Source: Bacillus pseudomycoides DSM 12442
Lineage (GTDB): Bacteria; Bacillota; Bacilli; Bacillales; Bacillaceae_G
DNA: 64,000 nt
Reading direction: 5' to 3'
Assembly (NCBI RefSeq): GCF_000161455.1
Contig: NZ_CM000745.1
Coordinates: forward strand, 4,672,747 to 4,736,746
The notes under the pieces are model-generated. The model saw nothing but the letters and a program-made list of their open reading frames with translations, was not told the DNA's origin and searched no databases. Position numbers and translations under genes: made by a program. Shown one piece after another: positions 1 to 8,241 of this stretch. Positions within the stretch are counted from its first letter, which is position 1. Every line of letters starts with the position of its first letter.

Positions 1-1725
1 ACAATTGTAACAATTGCAGTCTTTTTACCTCTTGGACTTGTAAAAGGTATGATTGGTGAAATGTTCTTACCGTTCGCTTTAACAATTGTCTTTGCCTTGT
101 TAGCTTCATTACTTGTAGCAGTTACAATTGTACCGATGTTAGCACACTCTTTATTTAAAAAGGAAAGTACAAGAGAAAAACAAGTACATCATGAAGAAAA
201 ACCAAGTAAATTAGCAAATGGCTATAAACGCCTGCTTGGATGGGCATTAAACCATAAAATCATTACATCTAGCCTTGCTGTTCTTTTATTAGTAGGTAGC
301 CTTGCACTTGTACCAATTATCGGTGTAAGTTTCTTACCATCTGAAGAAGAGAAAATGATTATTGCAACGTATAACCCTGCACCAGGGCAAACTTTAGAAG
401 ATGTTGAAAAAATTACAACAAAAGCTGAAAAACACTTCCAAGATAAAAAAGATGTAAAAACAATTCAGTTCTCATTAGGTGGAGAAAACCCAATGAGTCC
501 AGGTAAAACAAATCAAGCTATGTTCTTCGTTCAGTATGATAATGACACAAAGAACTTCGACAAAGAGAAAGAACAAGTTATTAAAGACTTACAAAAGATG
601 ACAGGAAAAGGTGAATGGAAAAGCCAAGACTTCGGAGCAAGTGGCGGTAGCAATGAAATCAAGCTGTACGTATACGGAGATAGCTCAGAAGACATCAAAC
701 CTGTTGTTAAAGATATTCAGGACATCATGAAAAAGAATAAAGATTTAAAAGATGTTGACTCTAGTATTGCAAAAACATACGCAGAATACACATTAGTCGC
801 TGATCAAGAAAAATTAAGTAAGATGGGGCTAACCGCTGCCCAAATTGGAATGGGACTTTCTAACCAACATGATCGCCCTGTCCTTACTACAATCAAAAAA
901 GACGGTAAAGATGTTAACGTATATGTAGAAGCAGAAAAACATGATTATCAAACAATTGATGATTTAACAAATCGTAAAATTACAACACCACTTGGCAACG
1001 AGGTTGCTGTTAAAGATGTTATGACTGTAAAAGAAGGTGAAACTTCCAATACAGTAACACATCGTGATGGTCGCGTTTATGCAGAAGTAAGTGCAAAATT
1101 AACATCTGATGATGTTTCTAAAGCATCTGCTGCTGTCCAGAAAGAAGTAGATAAAATGGATCTTCCTTCTGGTGTAGATGTTTCTATGGGTGGTGTTACA
1201 AAAGATATTCAAGAATCATTTAAACAACTTGGCCTAGCAATGTTAGCTGCGATTGCCATTGTATACTTCGTTCTTGTCGTTACATTCGGCGGTGCACTTG
1301 CACCACTCGCAATCTTATTCTCGCTACCATTTACAATCATTGGTGCCCTTGTTGCCTTATTGATTTCTGGTGAAACGTTAAGCGTATCGGCAATGATTGG
1401 TGCCCTTATGTTAATCGGTATCGTTGTAACGAATGCAATTGTTCTCATCGACCGTGTTATTCATAAGGAGCGCGAGGGGCTATCAACACGCGAAGCATTG
1501 TTAGAAGCTGGCGCAACACGCTTACGCCCAATTCTAATGACTGCAATCGCAACAATTGGTGCCCTTATCCCGCTTGCACTAGGATTCGAAGGAAGTGGAT
1601 TAATTTCTAAAGGTCTTGGAGTAACGGTAATTGGTGGGTTAACAAGTTCAACATTACTAACACTTCTTATCGTTCCAATTGTTTATGAGGTACTCAGTAA
1701 GTTTAAAAAGAAAACAGTAGAATAA
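1..1725 (+). CDS. RND-family efflux transporter, C-terminal part (cut by window edge)
   Basis: The reading frame is open from the first base, so the gene starts upstream of the window; about 574 residues are visible. Family knowledge: AcrB/SwrC-type RND permeases export drugs, lipopeptides or metals using the proton gradient. Seen here: a membrane pair near the start (GEMFLPFALTIVFALLASLL), a large hydrophilic extracytoplasmic loop, then a block of helices near the C-terminus containing AMIGALMLIGIVVTNAIVLI, the usual RND TM10-11 signature, and a basic tail. This corresponds to the second half of a protein of about 1000 residues. In a Gram-positive host the closest model is SwrC/YerP. The substrate cannot be told. 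A strong hairpin follows the stop codon. Confidence 0.88.
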   Translation, partial: TIVTIAVFLPLGLVKGMIGEMFLPFALTIVFALLASLLVAVTIVPMLAHSLFKKESTREKQVHHEEKPSKLANGYKRLLGWALNHKIITSSLAVLLLVGSLALVPIIGVSFLPSEEEKMIIATYNPAPGQTLEDVEKITTKAEKHFQDKKDVKTIQFSLGGENPMSPGKTNQAMFFVQYDNDTKNFDKEKEQVIKDLQKMTGKGEWKSQDFGASGGSNEIKLYVYGDSSEDIKPVVKDIQDIMKKNKDLKDVDSSIAKTYAEYTLVADQEKLSKMGLTAAQIGMGLSNQHDRPVLTTIKKDGKDVNVYVEAEKHDYQTIDDLTNRKITTPLGNEVAVKDVMTVKEGETSNTVTHRDGRVYAEVSAKLTSDDVSKASAAVQKEVDKMDLPSGVDVSMGGVTKDIQESFKQLGLAMLAAIAIVYFVLVVTFGGALAPLAILFSLPFTIIGALVALLISGETLSVSAMIGALMLIGIVVTNAIVLIDRVIHKEREGLSTREALLEAGATRLRPILMTAIATIGALIPLALGFEGSGLISKGLGVTVIGGLTSSTLLTLLIVPIVYEVLSKFKKKTVE

Positions 1726-1727
1726 AG

Positions 1728-1756
1728 AAATAGCCTCGCAATATGCGAGGCTATTT
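1728..1756. terminator. Bidirectional terminator between convergent RND and msrAB genes
   Basis: A perfect 13-bp stem (core TAGCCTCGCA/TGCGAGGCTA) with a 3-base loop, A-rich on one side and T-rich on the other. It serves both converging genes, and the msrAB stop codon lies inside the right arm. Confidence 0.9.
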
Positions 1757-2716
1757 TTTATTTCCGAACAAGATTAAAAAATCTCCATAGCCTTCTTTCT
1801 CCAATTCCTCTTTCGGAATAAACCGAAGCGCCGCTGAATTAATGCAGTAACGAAGACCATTCGGACCTGGCCCATCTGGGAACACATGCCCAAGGTGAGA
1901 ATCGCCTTCTTTACTTCTTACTTCCGTACGCGTCATATTGTGACTAACATCCATTTTCTCTTTTACACTAGCGGACATCACTGGTTTTGTAAAACTCGGC
2001 CAACCGCATCCACTATCGAATTTATCTAAAGAAGTAAATAGTGGTTCACCGGAAACAATGTCTACGTAAATTCCTTCCTCTTTATGATTCCAATATTCGT
2101 TTTGGAACGGAGGCTCTGTACCATTTTCTTGTGTTACATAAAATTGCATATCTGTTAATCGCTCTTTTAAATGCGCATTATCTTTCGGCCAGTGCTTTTT
2201 AATAAACGCATCGCGTCCTGATCCTTGGCGATATAATTCATAGCGAAATGCATTTTTCTTATGATATCCTTGATGATACTCTTCAGCTGGATAAAATGTA
2301 GTAGCAGGGAGTATTTTTGTAGCAATTGGTTTCGAAAACCAACCGCTCTCAGCAAGTGCCAATTTTGAAGCTTCTGCTTGTTCAAGTTGTTCTTCACTAT
2401 GATAAAAAATTACAGTTTCATAAGATTGTCCACGATCATGAAATTGACCTCCAATATCTGTTGGATCAATTTGCCTCCAATAAATGTCTAATAATTTTTC
2501 ATATGGCATTTTATTTGCATCGAATGTAATTTGTACCGCTTCATAATGCCCTGTTGTTTCAGAACAAACTTCTTTATAAGTCGGGTTCTCTTTATACCCA
2601 CCCGTATAACCTGAAATAACCTGTATAATACCTTCCATCTCTTCAAATGGTGAAACCATACACCAGAAACACCCTCCTGCAAACGTTGCAATTTCTACCT
2701 TTTCATTTATAGCCAT
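1751..2716 (-). CDS. msrAB: Fused peptide-methionine sulfoxide reductase MsrA-MsrB
   Basis: The enzyme repairs oxidised methionine: the MsrA domain reduces the S-sulfoxide and the MsrB domain the R-sulfoxide. Residues 8-160 form MsrA, with the catalytic motif GGCFWC at about 14-19. Residues about 180-320 form MsrB, with CGWPSF and the catalytic Cys in RYCINSAALRF. MsrB lacks the usual pair of CxxC zinc motifs, as in some fused forms. Length (321 aa) fits an A-B fusion. The start is an ATG with a GGGGTG ribosome site 6-8 bases upstream. It is a single gene with its own terminator. No signal peptide is seen, so it should be cytoplasmic. Confidence 0.95.
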   Translation of the reverse strand: MAINEKVEIATFAGGCFWCMVSPFEEMEGIIQVISGYTGGYKENPTYKEVCSETTGHYEAVQITFDANKMPYEKLLDIYWRQIDPTDIGGQFHDRGQSYETVIFYHSEEQLEQAEASKLALAESGWFSKPIATKILPATTFYPAEEYHQGYHKKNAFRYELYRQGSGRDAFIKKHWPKDNAHLKERLTDMQFYVTQENGTEPPFQNEYWNHKEEGIYVDIVSGEPLFTSLDKFDSGCGWPSFTKPVMSASVKEKMDVSHNMTRTEVRSKEGDSHLGHVFPDGPGPNGLRYCINSAALRFIPKEELEKEGYGDFLILFGNKK

Positions 2717-2780
2717 TTATTTCACCCCAATTATTTAATTCTTCTTACAGTATGGCATAAGAAGTTAGAAGTTATAAAAG

Positions 2781-2807
2781 AAAAAGCACCGGCGTCCGAT
2801 GCTTTTT
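2781..2807 (-). terminator. Terminator of the AI-2E-family permease gene
   Basis: A 12-bp stem (AAAAAGCATCGG read on the minus strand, one G-T pair) with a 3-base loop and a T-run, immediately after the stop codon. Confidence 0.75.
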
Positions 2808-2812
2808 TTACT

Positions 2813-3847
2813 CTATTTTTTAGCAGAATCTTTTTCTATCTCATCGCTCGTCACATCTAACACATCTAATAGGAACACAAAAATTGGTATACCAATAATA
2901 AGCCCCCACACACCTAAAAAGTGTTCAGAGAAAGTTAATACCATAAATGTATAAAAAATCGGTAAATTCGTTTTTTGTGACATGAATTTTGGATTTAACA
3001 CATAACTTTCAAGTGCATGAATAACAGCAACAATTATTAAAATATAAACTACATACGTAATGCTACCAATATTATAAGCAATCATACAAAGCGGAACGAG
3101 CGAAATGATTACACCAGCTACTGGAATTAAGCCGAGTAAAAAGATCATTAACGCTAAACCAAGCAATTGTGGGAATCCTAAAATCCATAGCGCAATAACA
3201 GATAAAACGCAATTAACAATAGCAATTAAAAACTGCGCTTCAATTACTTTTCCAAAAGAACGTGCGAATTTCTTTCCGAAATATTCAATTTCATTATAAA
3301 AAACGGCAAGTCTGCTCTCTTTAAATTTCGCGGTAAAAGCGACAATACGTGCCTTCTCAAGTAAGAAGAATAAACTTAAAATAAGAGAAAGGAAAAATTG
3401 CAGCCCAAACTTCCCAACATTGGCGATGGATTTATAAAGAATGTCCACACCTTGCCCAATATATTTGGAAAGCTCCATATGGTTAATGGCATTAATTGCT
3501 GCCTTTATAATTTCATTATCTGGTGGATTTTTAAAGAATACATTAAACTGGTAGATTAATTGTGAGATTTGCACCGTTAGTACTGGCAGATACTTAACTA
3601 ACGTAACAGTGATTCCACCAACTAACATCACATATAATAACGATATAATAATTTTTCGATTAATCGGCATAAAATGATCGAGTTTTCGAGAAATAAACTT
3701 TTGGAATCGATCCATTAAATACGTAAGAATGAACGTAATTAAAATTAAATTAAACATACTTTGTAGCCCATATAATATAAGAGCCAACAAGAGCAGTACA
3801 AGTAATCTTTGGAATCCTTTGCTTTGAAACAGGCTTTTCATTTGCAT
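2813..3847 (-). CDS. AI-2E family transporter (UPF0118-type permease)
   Basis: A 344-residue integral membrane protein with about eight hydrophobic segments: paired helices near the N-terminus, a soluble stretch at about residues 85-150, then a C-terminal helix bundle. The conserved family pattern around GLIPVAGVIISLVPL and the ending GLIIGIPIFVFLLDVLDV place it in the AI-2E/YdbI/YtvI/YueF family. Members have been linked to autoinducer-2 export or Na+/H+ exchange; the substrate here is unknown. The first ATG has only a distant GGAGAG; the ATG two codons later is equally possible. Single gene with its own terminator. Confidence 0.85.
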   Translation of the reverse strand: MQMKSLFQSKGFQRLLVLLLLALILYGLQSMFNLILITFILTYLMDRFQKFISRKLDHFMPINRKIIISLLYVMLVGGITVTLVKYLPVLTVQISQLIYQFNVFFKNPPDNEIIKAAINAINHMELSKYIGQGVDILYKSIANVGKFGLQFFLSLILSLFFLLEKARIVAFTAKFKESRLAVFYNEIEYFGKKFARSFGKVIEAQFLIAIVNCVLSVIALWILGFPQLLGLALMIFLLGLIPVAGVIISLVPLCMIAYNIGSITYVVYILIIVAVIHALESYVLNPKFMSQKTNLPIFYTFMVLTFSEHFLGVWGLIIGIPIFVFLLDVLDVTSDEIEKDSAKK

Positions 3848-4105
3848 AATCGACGAGTGATCTCTCCTGTCCTATAAAGTGAGACTTTAATAAGTGGGAT
3901 TTTCTTTATCTCCCCCACAAATCGAGTGCTTATGGACTCTCCTACCTATCTTCTTTGCTTTCGCTAGATTTAAGAACAAGATACATTAGCTACTTTCTAT
4001 TTTACAATACAATAGTCCTTTTCAGAACGTATTATCCAAAGTATTAATGAAGATTTAAGGAAAATCTCATTTATTTTTATATAAAATAGGTCTTACCACT
4101 ACTGT
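3848..4105. other. Gene-free intergenic stretch with repeat-like sequence
   Basis: No credible reading frame is present. The part nearest the permease start (about 3870-3985) has a direct repeat of about 12 bases (AAGTGAGACTTT and AAGTGGGATTTT) followed by a GTGGG...CCCAC inverted pair and a purine/pyrimidine-biased tail. This looks like a structured dispersed intergenic repeat of the kind common in the B. cereus group, but that identity is inferred. Confidence 0.35.
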
Positions 4106-4110
4106 AACAC

Positions 4111-4158
4111 AAAAAGCAAGCTATCAGTAGAAATCTGTCCTACGAATAGCTTGCTTTT
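4111..4158 (-). terminator. Terminator of lrgAB
   Basis: A stem AAAAGCAAGCTAT/ATAGCTTGCTTTT with a loop of about 21 bases just beyond the lrgB stop codon; A- and T-rich flanks on both sides. Confidence 0.8.
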
Positions 4159-4182
4159 ATATTTTTCACAAAACATATTCTG

Positions 4183-4875
4183 TTAGCCGATAAATGGCAT
4201 AAACATCGGAATAACAACTACCGTTACAACCCCAACGACCGTTACTGCAATACTTGCCATTGCTGCTTCTACTTCGCCCATTTCAATCCCAACCGCAACG
4301 CCAAGTGCATGTCCCGCAGTTCCTAGCGCTAATCCTTTCGCAATTGGATTTTTCACTTTAAATGTTTTTAAGAATAAAGCACCAAGTGCGTATACAATAA
4401 CTGCGTTAAAGATAACTGCAAAAGATGTAATTGCTGGAATACCACCGATACTTTCAGATATTGGTAGTGCAATTGCTGTTGTTGCTGCCTGTGGTAGCAT
4501 AGAGTTCATTACAGATGTATCTAAACCAATTGCTTTTGCGACAATGAACACGACAATCACCGAACAAACAGATCCAACAACGATAGCGGATAAAATTTGC
4601 CACCAATATTTTTTTAGCTTATCAACTTGTTTGTATAACGGAATTGCAAAGGCAATTGTTGCTGGCTCTAAGAAGAAACTAATCATTTTACCGCCAGTAT
4701 TATATTCTTCAAATGTAAAATTTCCAACCTTTAAAAAGACAATACCAAGTACCATTGCTACAAACAGTGGTGTAAATAAGAAGAATCCTTTTGAATGTTT
4801 AAATAAGAATGTTCCGATCCCGTATGCGATTAATGAAACGACGATTCCGAAGTATGGAGTCATTGTGCTTGCCAT
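4183..4875 (-). CDS. lrgB: LrgB/PftB family membrane protein
   Basis: A 230-residue protein with about seven membrane helices, matching LrgB/CidB/YsbB. In Staphylococcus the family is described as an antiholin-like partner; in B. subtilis the orthologous pair ysbAB (pftAB) was shown to act as a facilitated pyruvate transporter. The family core MLPQAATTAIALPISESIGG and GTAGHALGVAVGIEMGEVEA is intact. The start was placed at the third codon of the longest frame, because AGGAGG lies 8 bases before that ATG but only 2 before the first. It lies 35 bases downstream of lrgA, so the two form one operon. The neighbouring lytS-lytT supports the pyruvate-uptake reading. Confidence 0.92.
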   Translation of the reverse strand: MASTMTPYFGIVVSLIAYGIGTFLFKHSKGFFLFTPLFVAMVLGIVFLKVGNFTFEEYNTGGKMISFFLEPATIAFAIPLYKQVDKLKKYWWQILSAIVVGSVCSVIVVFIVAKAIGLDTSVMNSMLPQAATTAIALPISESIGGIPAITSFAVIFNAVIVYALGALFLKTFKVKNPIAKGLALGTAGHALGVAVGIEMGEVEAAMASIAVTVVGVVTVVVIPMFMPFIG

Positions 4876-4910
4876 GTTCATTACCTCCTAACCATATATG
4901 GTCTGATATA

Positions 4911-5342
4911 TTACACAACTTTTCCGTGTTTGCGTCCTTTATTTACAACATCTAATTGTTTTGTATCAGTTGTTTCTTTTTCATCTTTACCTAGAATAAA
5001 TTGTGCAAATAAACCTGTTACTGCTAGTAAAATAATTGTTGCGACAACAATTACAGTTATGATTTGTACAAAGTATTGCCCCATTACCCCAAGAGAGTTA
5101 ATAACGGAAATACCAGATGGTACGAAAAGAAATCCAATAATACCTGTTAACGCCGTTCCAAGTGATTCAACCTGCTCCAACTTAATAACCTTTAAACATA
5201 ATAGACTAAACAAAATGACTAATCCGATTACTGATGAAGGCATTGGAATTGGTAAGTGCGTTGCAATAATATGAGAAACCAACATGATAGCTGAAAAAAC
5301 AAATGCTTGTGATAAGAAACTGTATACTTTTTTTGTACTCAC
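4911..5342 (-). CDS. lrgA: LrgA/PftA family membrane protein
   Basis: A 143-residue, four-helix membrane protein of the LrgA/CidA holin-like family, the partner of LrgB. The longer open frame would add 27 residues, but those cover the promoter and the cre-like site. The chosen GTG (protein begins VSTKKVYSFL) has AGAGGTGG about 5 bases upstream and gives the normal family length. Helices fall at roughly residues 7-25, 31-50, 62-85 and 92-115, followed by a charged tail. By homology with pftA it forms a pyruvate facilitator with LrgB, induced by LytST and repressed by CcpA. A holin-type role in lysis control is the alternative. Confidence 0.9.
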   Translation of the reverse strand: MSTKKVYSFLSQAFVFSAIMLVSHIIATHLPIPMPSSVIGLVILFSLLCLKVIKLEQVESLGTALTGIIGFLFVPSGISVINSLGVMGQYFVQIITVIVVATIILLAVTGLFAQFILGKDEKETTDTKQLDVVNKGRKHGKVV

Positions 5343-5382
5343 TTTGGCCACCTCTTTCGATTTGGTACCTTCATTGTATATG

Positions 5383-5412
5383 ATGTAAACGATTAAGTAA
5401 GCGTTTACATAT
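5383..5412 (-). promoter_or_regulatory. Candidate CcpA (cre) site / dyad upstream of lrgA
   Basis: An inverted repeat TGTAAACG...CGTTTACA. Read on the minus strand, TGTAAACGCTTACT matches the cre consensus TGWAANCGNTNWCA at 13 of 14 positions. It lies about 56-70 bases before the lrgA start codon, where a repressor would cover the promoter. Confidence 0.55.
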
Positions 5413-5462
5413 CGGGACGTCAAATATACGGAATCAGTTACAAAAATAACGGGATGAAATGC

Positions 5463-5494
5463 AAAAGCTGCTTCTTAAATACGAAGCAGCTTTT
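5463..5494 (-). terminator. Terminator of lytS-lytT overlapping the lytT 3' end
   Basis: A perfect stem AAAAGCTGCTTC/GAAGCAGCTTTT. One arm is formed by the last codons of lytT (Lys-Lys-Leu-Leu-Arg), so the stop codon sits in the loop. Confidence 0.7.
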
Positions 5495-6215
5495 TAAGTT
5501 CCTTTGCATATGTACGACTTACAGGTACCTTAGATCCCTCTTTCATAATTAAATTATAAGTAGAGTTAAACCAGGGCTGTATTTCCGAAATATAGTTGAT
5601 ATTCGTAAGAAAACTACGGTGAACGCGCATAAAGCTCGTTTGCGGCAGCTTCTTTTCTAAAATAACAAGCGTATCATGGGTTACGTATGTTTCCCGAATC
5701 GTCTTTACAGTTACTTTCCCGTCCACAAGTCCCACATAAACAATATCTTCAATATTCACGAGCACAATGGATTCTTCTATTGGCAATGCAAGCTTATGCA
5801 TCTCCGCAGCTACATCTTTAGCTCTTACATCTTGGTTTTTCTCTGTTTCAGTTTGCTTTCGTTTCTTATATTTTTTCAGTGTCTGTGCAATTCGCTCTTC
5901 ATCAAACGGCTTTAAAATATAATCTAATGCATCCACCTCAAATGCTTGCAGCGCATATTGATCGTAAGCTGTTGCAAAAACAATGGACGGTGGGTTCTTC
6001 ATTTTCTTTAATATATTCGCAATCTCAAATCCATTATCATCTGAAAGCTGAATATCTAAAAAGACAAGATCCGGCTTATTCCCCATTAGCTTTTCTAATG
6101 CATCTTCCACGCAATCAGCTTCTTCAATTACATCCACTTCTTTCGTACGCTGCAATAAATATTTCAATTCATCCCGTGCTAACATCTCATCGTCAACTAC
6201 TAATACCTTTAACAC
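5475..6215 (-). CDS. lytT: LytTR-family response regulator LytT (LytR)
   Basis: A DNA-binding response regulator of 246 residues paired with LytS. The receiver domain covers 1-120, with the acidic pair at Asp8/Asp9, the phosphoacceptor Asp54 in VFLDIQLS and Lys102 in LKPF. A charged linker follows. The C-terminal LytTR domain (about 140-244) holds FMRVHRSFLTNINYI and ends in VPVSRTYAKELKKLL. The start is a GTG with GGGGAGG upstream; it overlaps the end of lytS by 23 bases, indicating translational coupling. By homology it activates lrgAB in response to pyruvate. Confidence 0.95.
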   Translation of the reverse strand: MLKVLVVDDEMLARDELKYLLQRTKEVDVIEEADCVEDALEKLMGNKPDLVFLDIQLSDDNGFEIANILKKMKNPPSIVFATAYDQYALQAFEVDALDYILKPFDEERIAQTLKKYKKRKQTETEKNQDVRAKDVAAEMHKLALPIEESIVLVNIEDIVYVGLVDGKVTVKTIRETYVTHDTLVILEKKLPQTSFMRVHRSFLTNINYISEIQPWFNSTYNLIMKEGSKVPVSRTYAKELKKLLRI

Positions 6216-7965
6216 CGCTTTCTTCCTCCCCTATGTTTTGAATCGGAATTGTAAATAAAATTTCTGTCCCTTTTTCTAATTCACTCTCGATATGAAGTGT
6301 TGTATCTTTCCCAAACAGTCCTATTAACCGTTGATTAATATTATATAGTGCCGTTCCTGTTCCTTTTTCCGATGGAACGACTGCCCCTCCTAATTGCTCT
6401 AAGCGCCCTTGTTCAATTCCCTGACCATTATCTTTCACTTTAAAATGAACCATATCTCCCTGCGCGTGTGCATAAATTTCTACCTGACAAATTGGTTGTT
6501 TTTTCGGAAAGGCATGACGAAGTGCATTTTCCACTAACAATTGCAGTACAAATGGTGGGAGTAAAATTGTCTGTAATCCTTCTTCTATATATGTTTTCAC
6601 CTCATATTTATTCGGGAACCTTGCTTGTTCTAATGATAAATATGCATGTACATGATTCAGTTCTTGCTCTAATGGAATAAGTAACTGGCGTGCTCCCTGT
6701 AGATTACACCGAAAATAAACACTAAGTTGCAATAAGAGCTTTCTTGCCTTTTCTACATCTGTACGGCATAAAGCTGATACTGTATTAATCGCATTGAATA
6801 AAAAATGCGGATTAATTTGTGCTTGTAATGCTTTTATCTCTGCATCTTGAAGTAGTTTACTTTGTAATTCTGCCTCTCCTAACTCAAGCTGTGTTGAGAA
6901 AATCTTCGCTAACCCTTCTGCTAATTCTTCTTCCACACGGCTTAATTGGTTCGGATTTTTAAAATAAAGCTTTAATGTTCCAATTGTATTGCCATGCGAA
7001 GTTAACGGAATAACGATTGCTGCCTGCAAAGGACATTCTTCATGTTGACAGTTAATAATCTCTCGTGATTTCGCTTTCATTATTTTCCCTGTTTTTAATA
7101 CTTCTTTTGATAATCCTGTAATTAAACTATGAGAAGGGATATGGTGATCAGACGCTAATCCAACGTGCGCCAATATTTTTTCTGTATCTGTTAAAGATAC
7201 CGCATCTGTCCCTGTAAAACGATGGATAATTTGTGCCACATGTTTACAAGATTCCTCCGTTAAGCCTTGGCGAAAATAAGGCAATGTCTTATCAGCAATC
7301 CGAAGTACTTTATGAGTTTGTAAAGCCTTGGCATTTTCTTCTTGGCGTAAAATAGCTTGTACCATAGACAATAAAATAAAACTCCCGAAACTATTCACAA
7401 GAATCATCGGTATTGCGATTTTTTTTACAACGTCAAATCCATCTTCTACAATAGATAAGATCATAATCATTTCCAAAGATACAATAAAAACACTTAAAAC
7501 AGCTGAGAATTTAGGTGTAATCACACGGTTGTGCTTTTGAAAAACACGGCCAATATAACCGGTAATAATTCCTGCTAAAATAGATGAAATCGCACAACTA
7601 AGGGCTGTTGTTCCCCCAAGCATATAACGATGAATGCCAGCAATAAATCCAACGCCAATCCCGACAATCGGTCCACCTAGTAAACCACTAATTCCAACTC
7701 CCATAATACGTGTATTGGCAATCGTACTCGATGAAGAGACACCTTGCAGCCAATTTTCATTCATAATGGTATTCCCTGCAATTTCAATTCCTGTGTAATT
7801 GCTTATAATTGTAAATAACGAAAAAATACAAATAAGCATGAGCTTATCTTTATATCCATCTTGTTTATGAAGAAGGCGCCTAAATGTTTTAATATGCGAA
7901 AGTAAAAAACCTAATATAACAATTAATCCAACTCGTTCAATCATCATAAGCACTAAATCTAGCAT
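6193..7965 (-). CDS. lytS: LytS-type sensor histidine kinase
   Basis: A 590-residue membrane kinase. Residues 1-200 form the 5TM-5TMR_LYT sensor with about six helices; the middle (about 220-360) is GAF-like; the LytS/YehU kinase core follows, with the phosphoacceptor His in NPHFLFNAINTVSALC, then an ATPase domain with the N box LVENALRHAFP, DNGQGI and GTGTALYNI. The start ATG has AAGGATG 8-9 bases upstream. It is co-transcribed with lytT and convergent in function with lrgAB. In B. subtilis LytS responds to external pyruvate; other species' LytS has been tied to membrane potential. Confidence 0.95.
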   Translation of the reverse strand: MLDLVLMMIERVGLIVILGFLLSHIKTFRRLLHKQDGYKDKLMLICIFSLFTIISNYTGIEIAGNTIMNENWLQGVSSSSTIANTRIMGVGISGLLGGPIVGIGVGFIAGIHRYMLGGTTALSCAISSILAGIITGYIGRVFQKHNRVITPKFSAVLSVFIVSLEMIMILSIVEDGFDVVKKIAIPMILVNSFGSFILLSMVQAILRQEENAKALQTHKVLRIADKTLPYFRQGLTEESCKHVAQIIHRFTGTDAVSLTDTEKILAHVGLASDHHIPSHSLITGLSKEVLKTGKIMKAKSREIINCQHEECPLQAAIVIPLTSHGNTIGTLKLYFKNPNQLSRVEEELAEGLAKIFSTQLELGEAELQSKLLQDAEIKALQAQINPHFLFNAINTVSALCRTDVEKARKLLLQLSVYFRCNLQGARQLLIPLEQELNHVHAYLSLEQARFPNKYEVKTYIEEGLQTILLPPFVLQLLVENALRHAFPKKQPICQVEIYAHAQGDMVHFKVKDNGQGIEQGRLEQLGGAVVPSEKGTGTALYNINQRLIGLFGKDTTLHIESELEKGTEILFTIPIQNIGEEESGVKGISS

Positions 7966-7997
7966 CTGTGATTCATCCTTTATTTGTTTAATTAGTT

Positions 7998-8195
7998 TTA
8001 TTATCGAAAAATAGTGAAGGTATCGTCAAGAAGAATGATATGTATCTCGCAGGATTTGGCCCTGTTATTATCGGTTTAATTGCTACAGGTGGTAATTTAT
8101 TCGGAGCTCTATCACTTATTTTCATTATCTATCCAATTGGATTAATTACAATGCTAGTGTGTGTACCGGAAACGAAAGGAAAAGTACTAGATTAA
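7998..8195 (+). pseudogene. Remnant of an MFS transporter (C-terminal tail only)
   Basis: There is no start codon, but the frame translates to a transporter C-terminus: LAGFGPVIIGLIATGGNLFG, a last hydrophobic helix, then VPETKGKVLD and stop. PETKG after the last helix is the hallmark of sugar/metabolite MFS porters. About 55-60 residues remain of a family of about 400-450. An in-frame stop (7989-7991) lies just upstream and the lytS promoter region abuts, so the rest was deleted. It shares the downstream terminator with nos. Confidence 0.75.
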
Positions 8196-8203
8196 ACTTA
8201 ATC

Positions 8204-8238
8204 AAAAAGCATTGAAATTCTACATTTCAATGCTTTTG
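8204..8238. terminator. Bidirectional terminator between MFS remnant and nos
   Basis: A perfect 13-bp stem AAAAGCATTGAAA/TTTCAATGCTTTT with a 7-base loop. It lies immediately after the nos stop codon on the minus strand. Confidence 0.88.
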
Positions 8239-8241
8239 TTT

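Noticed and set aside
5343..5423. 27-residue N-terminal extension of lrgA
   Set aside because: It overlaps the cre-like dyad and lacks a ribosome site; the GTG at 5342 gives the usual family length.
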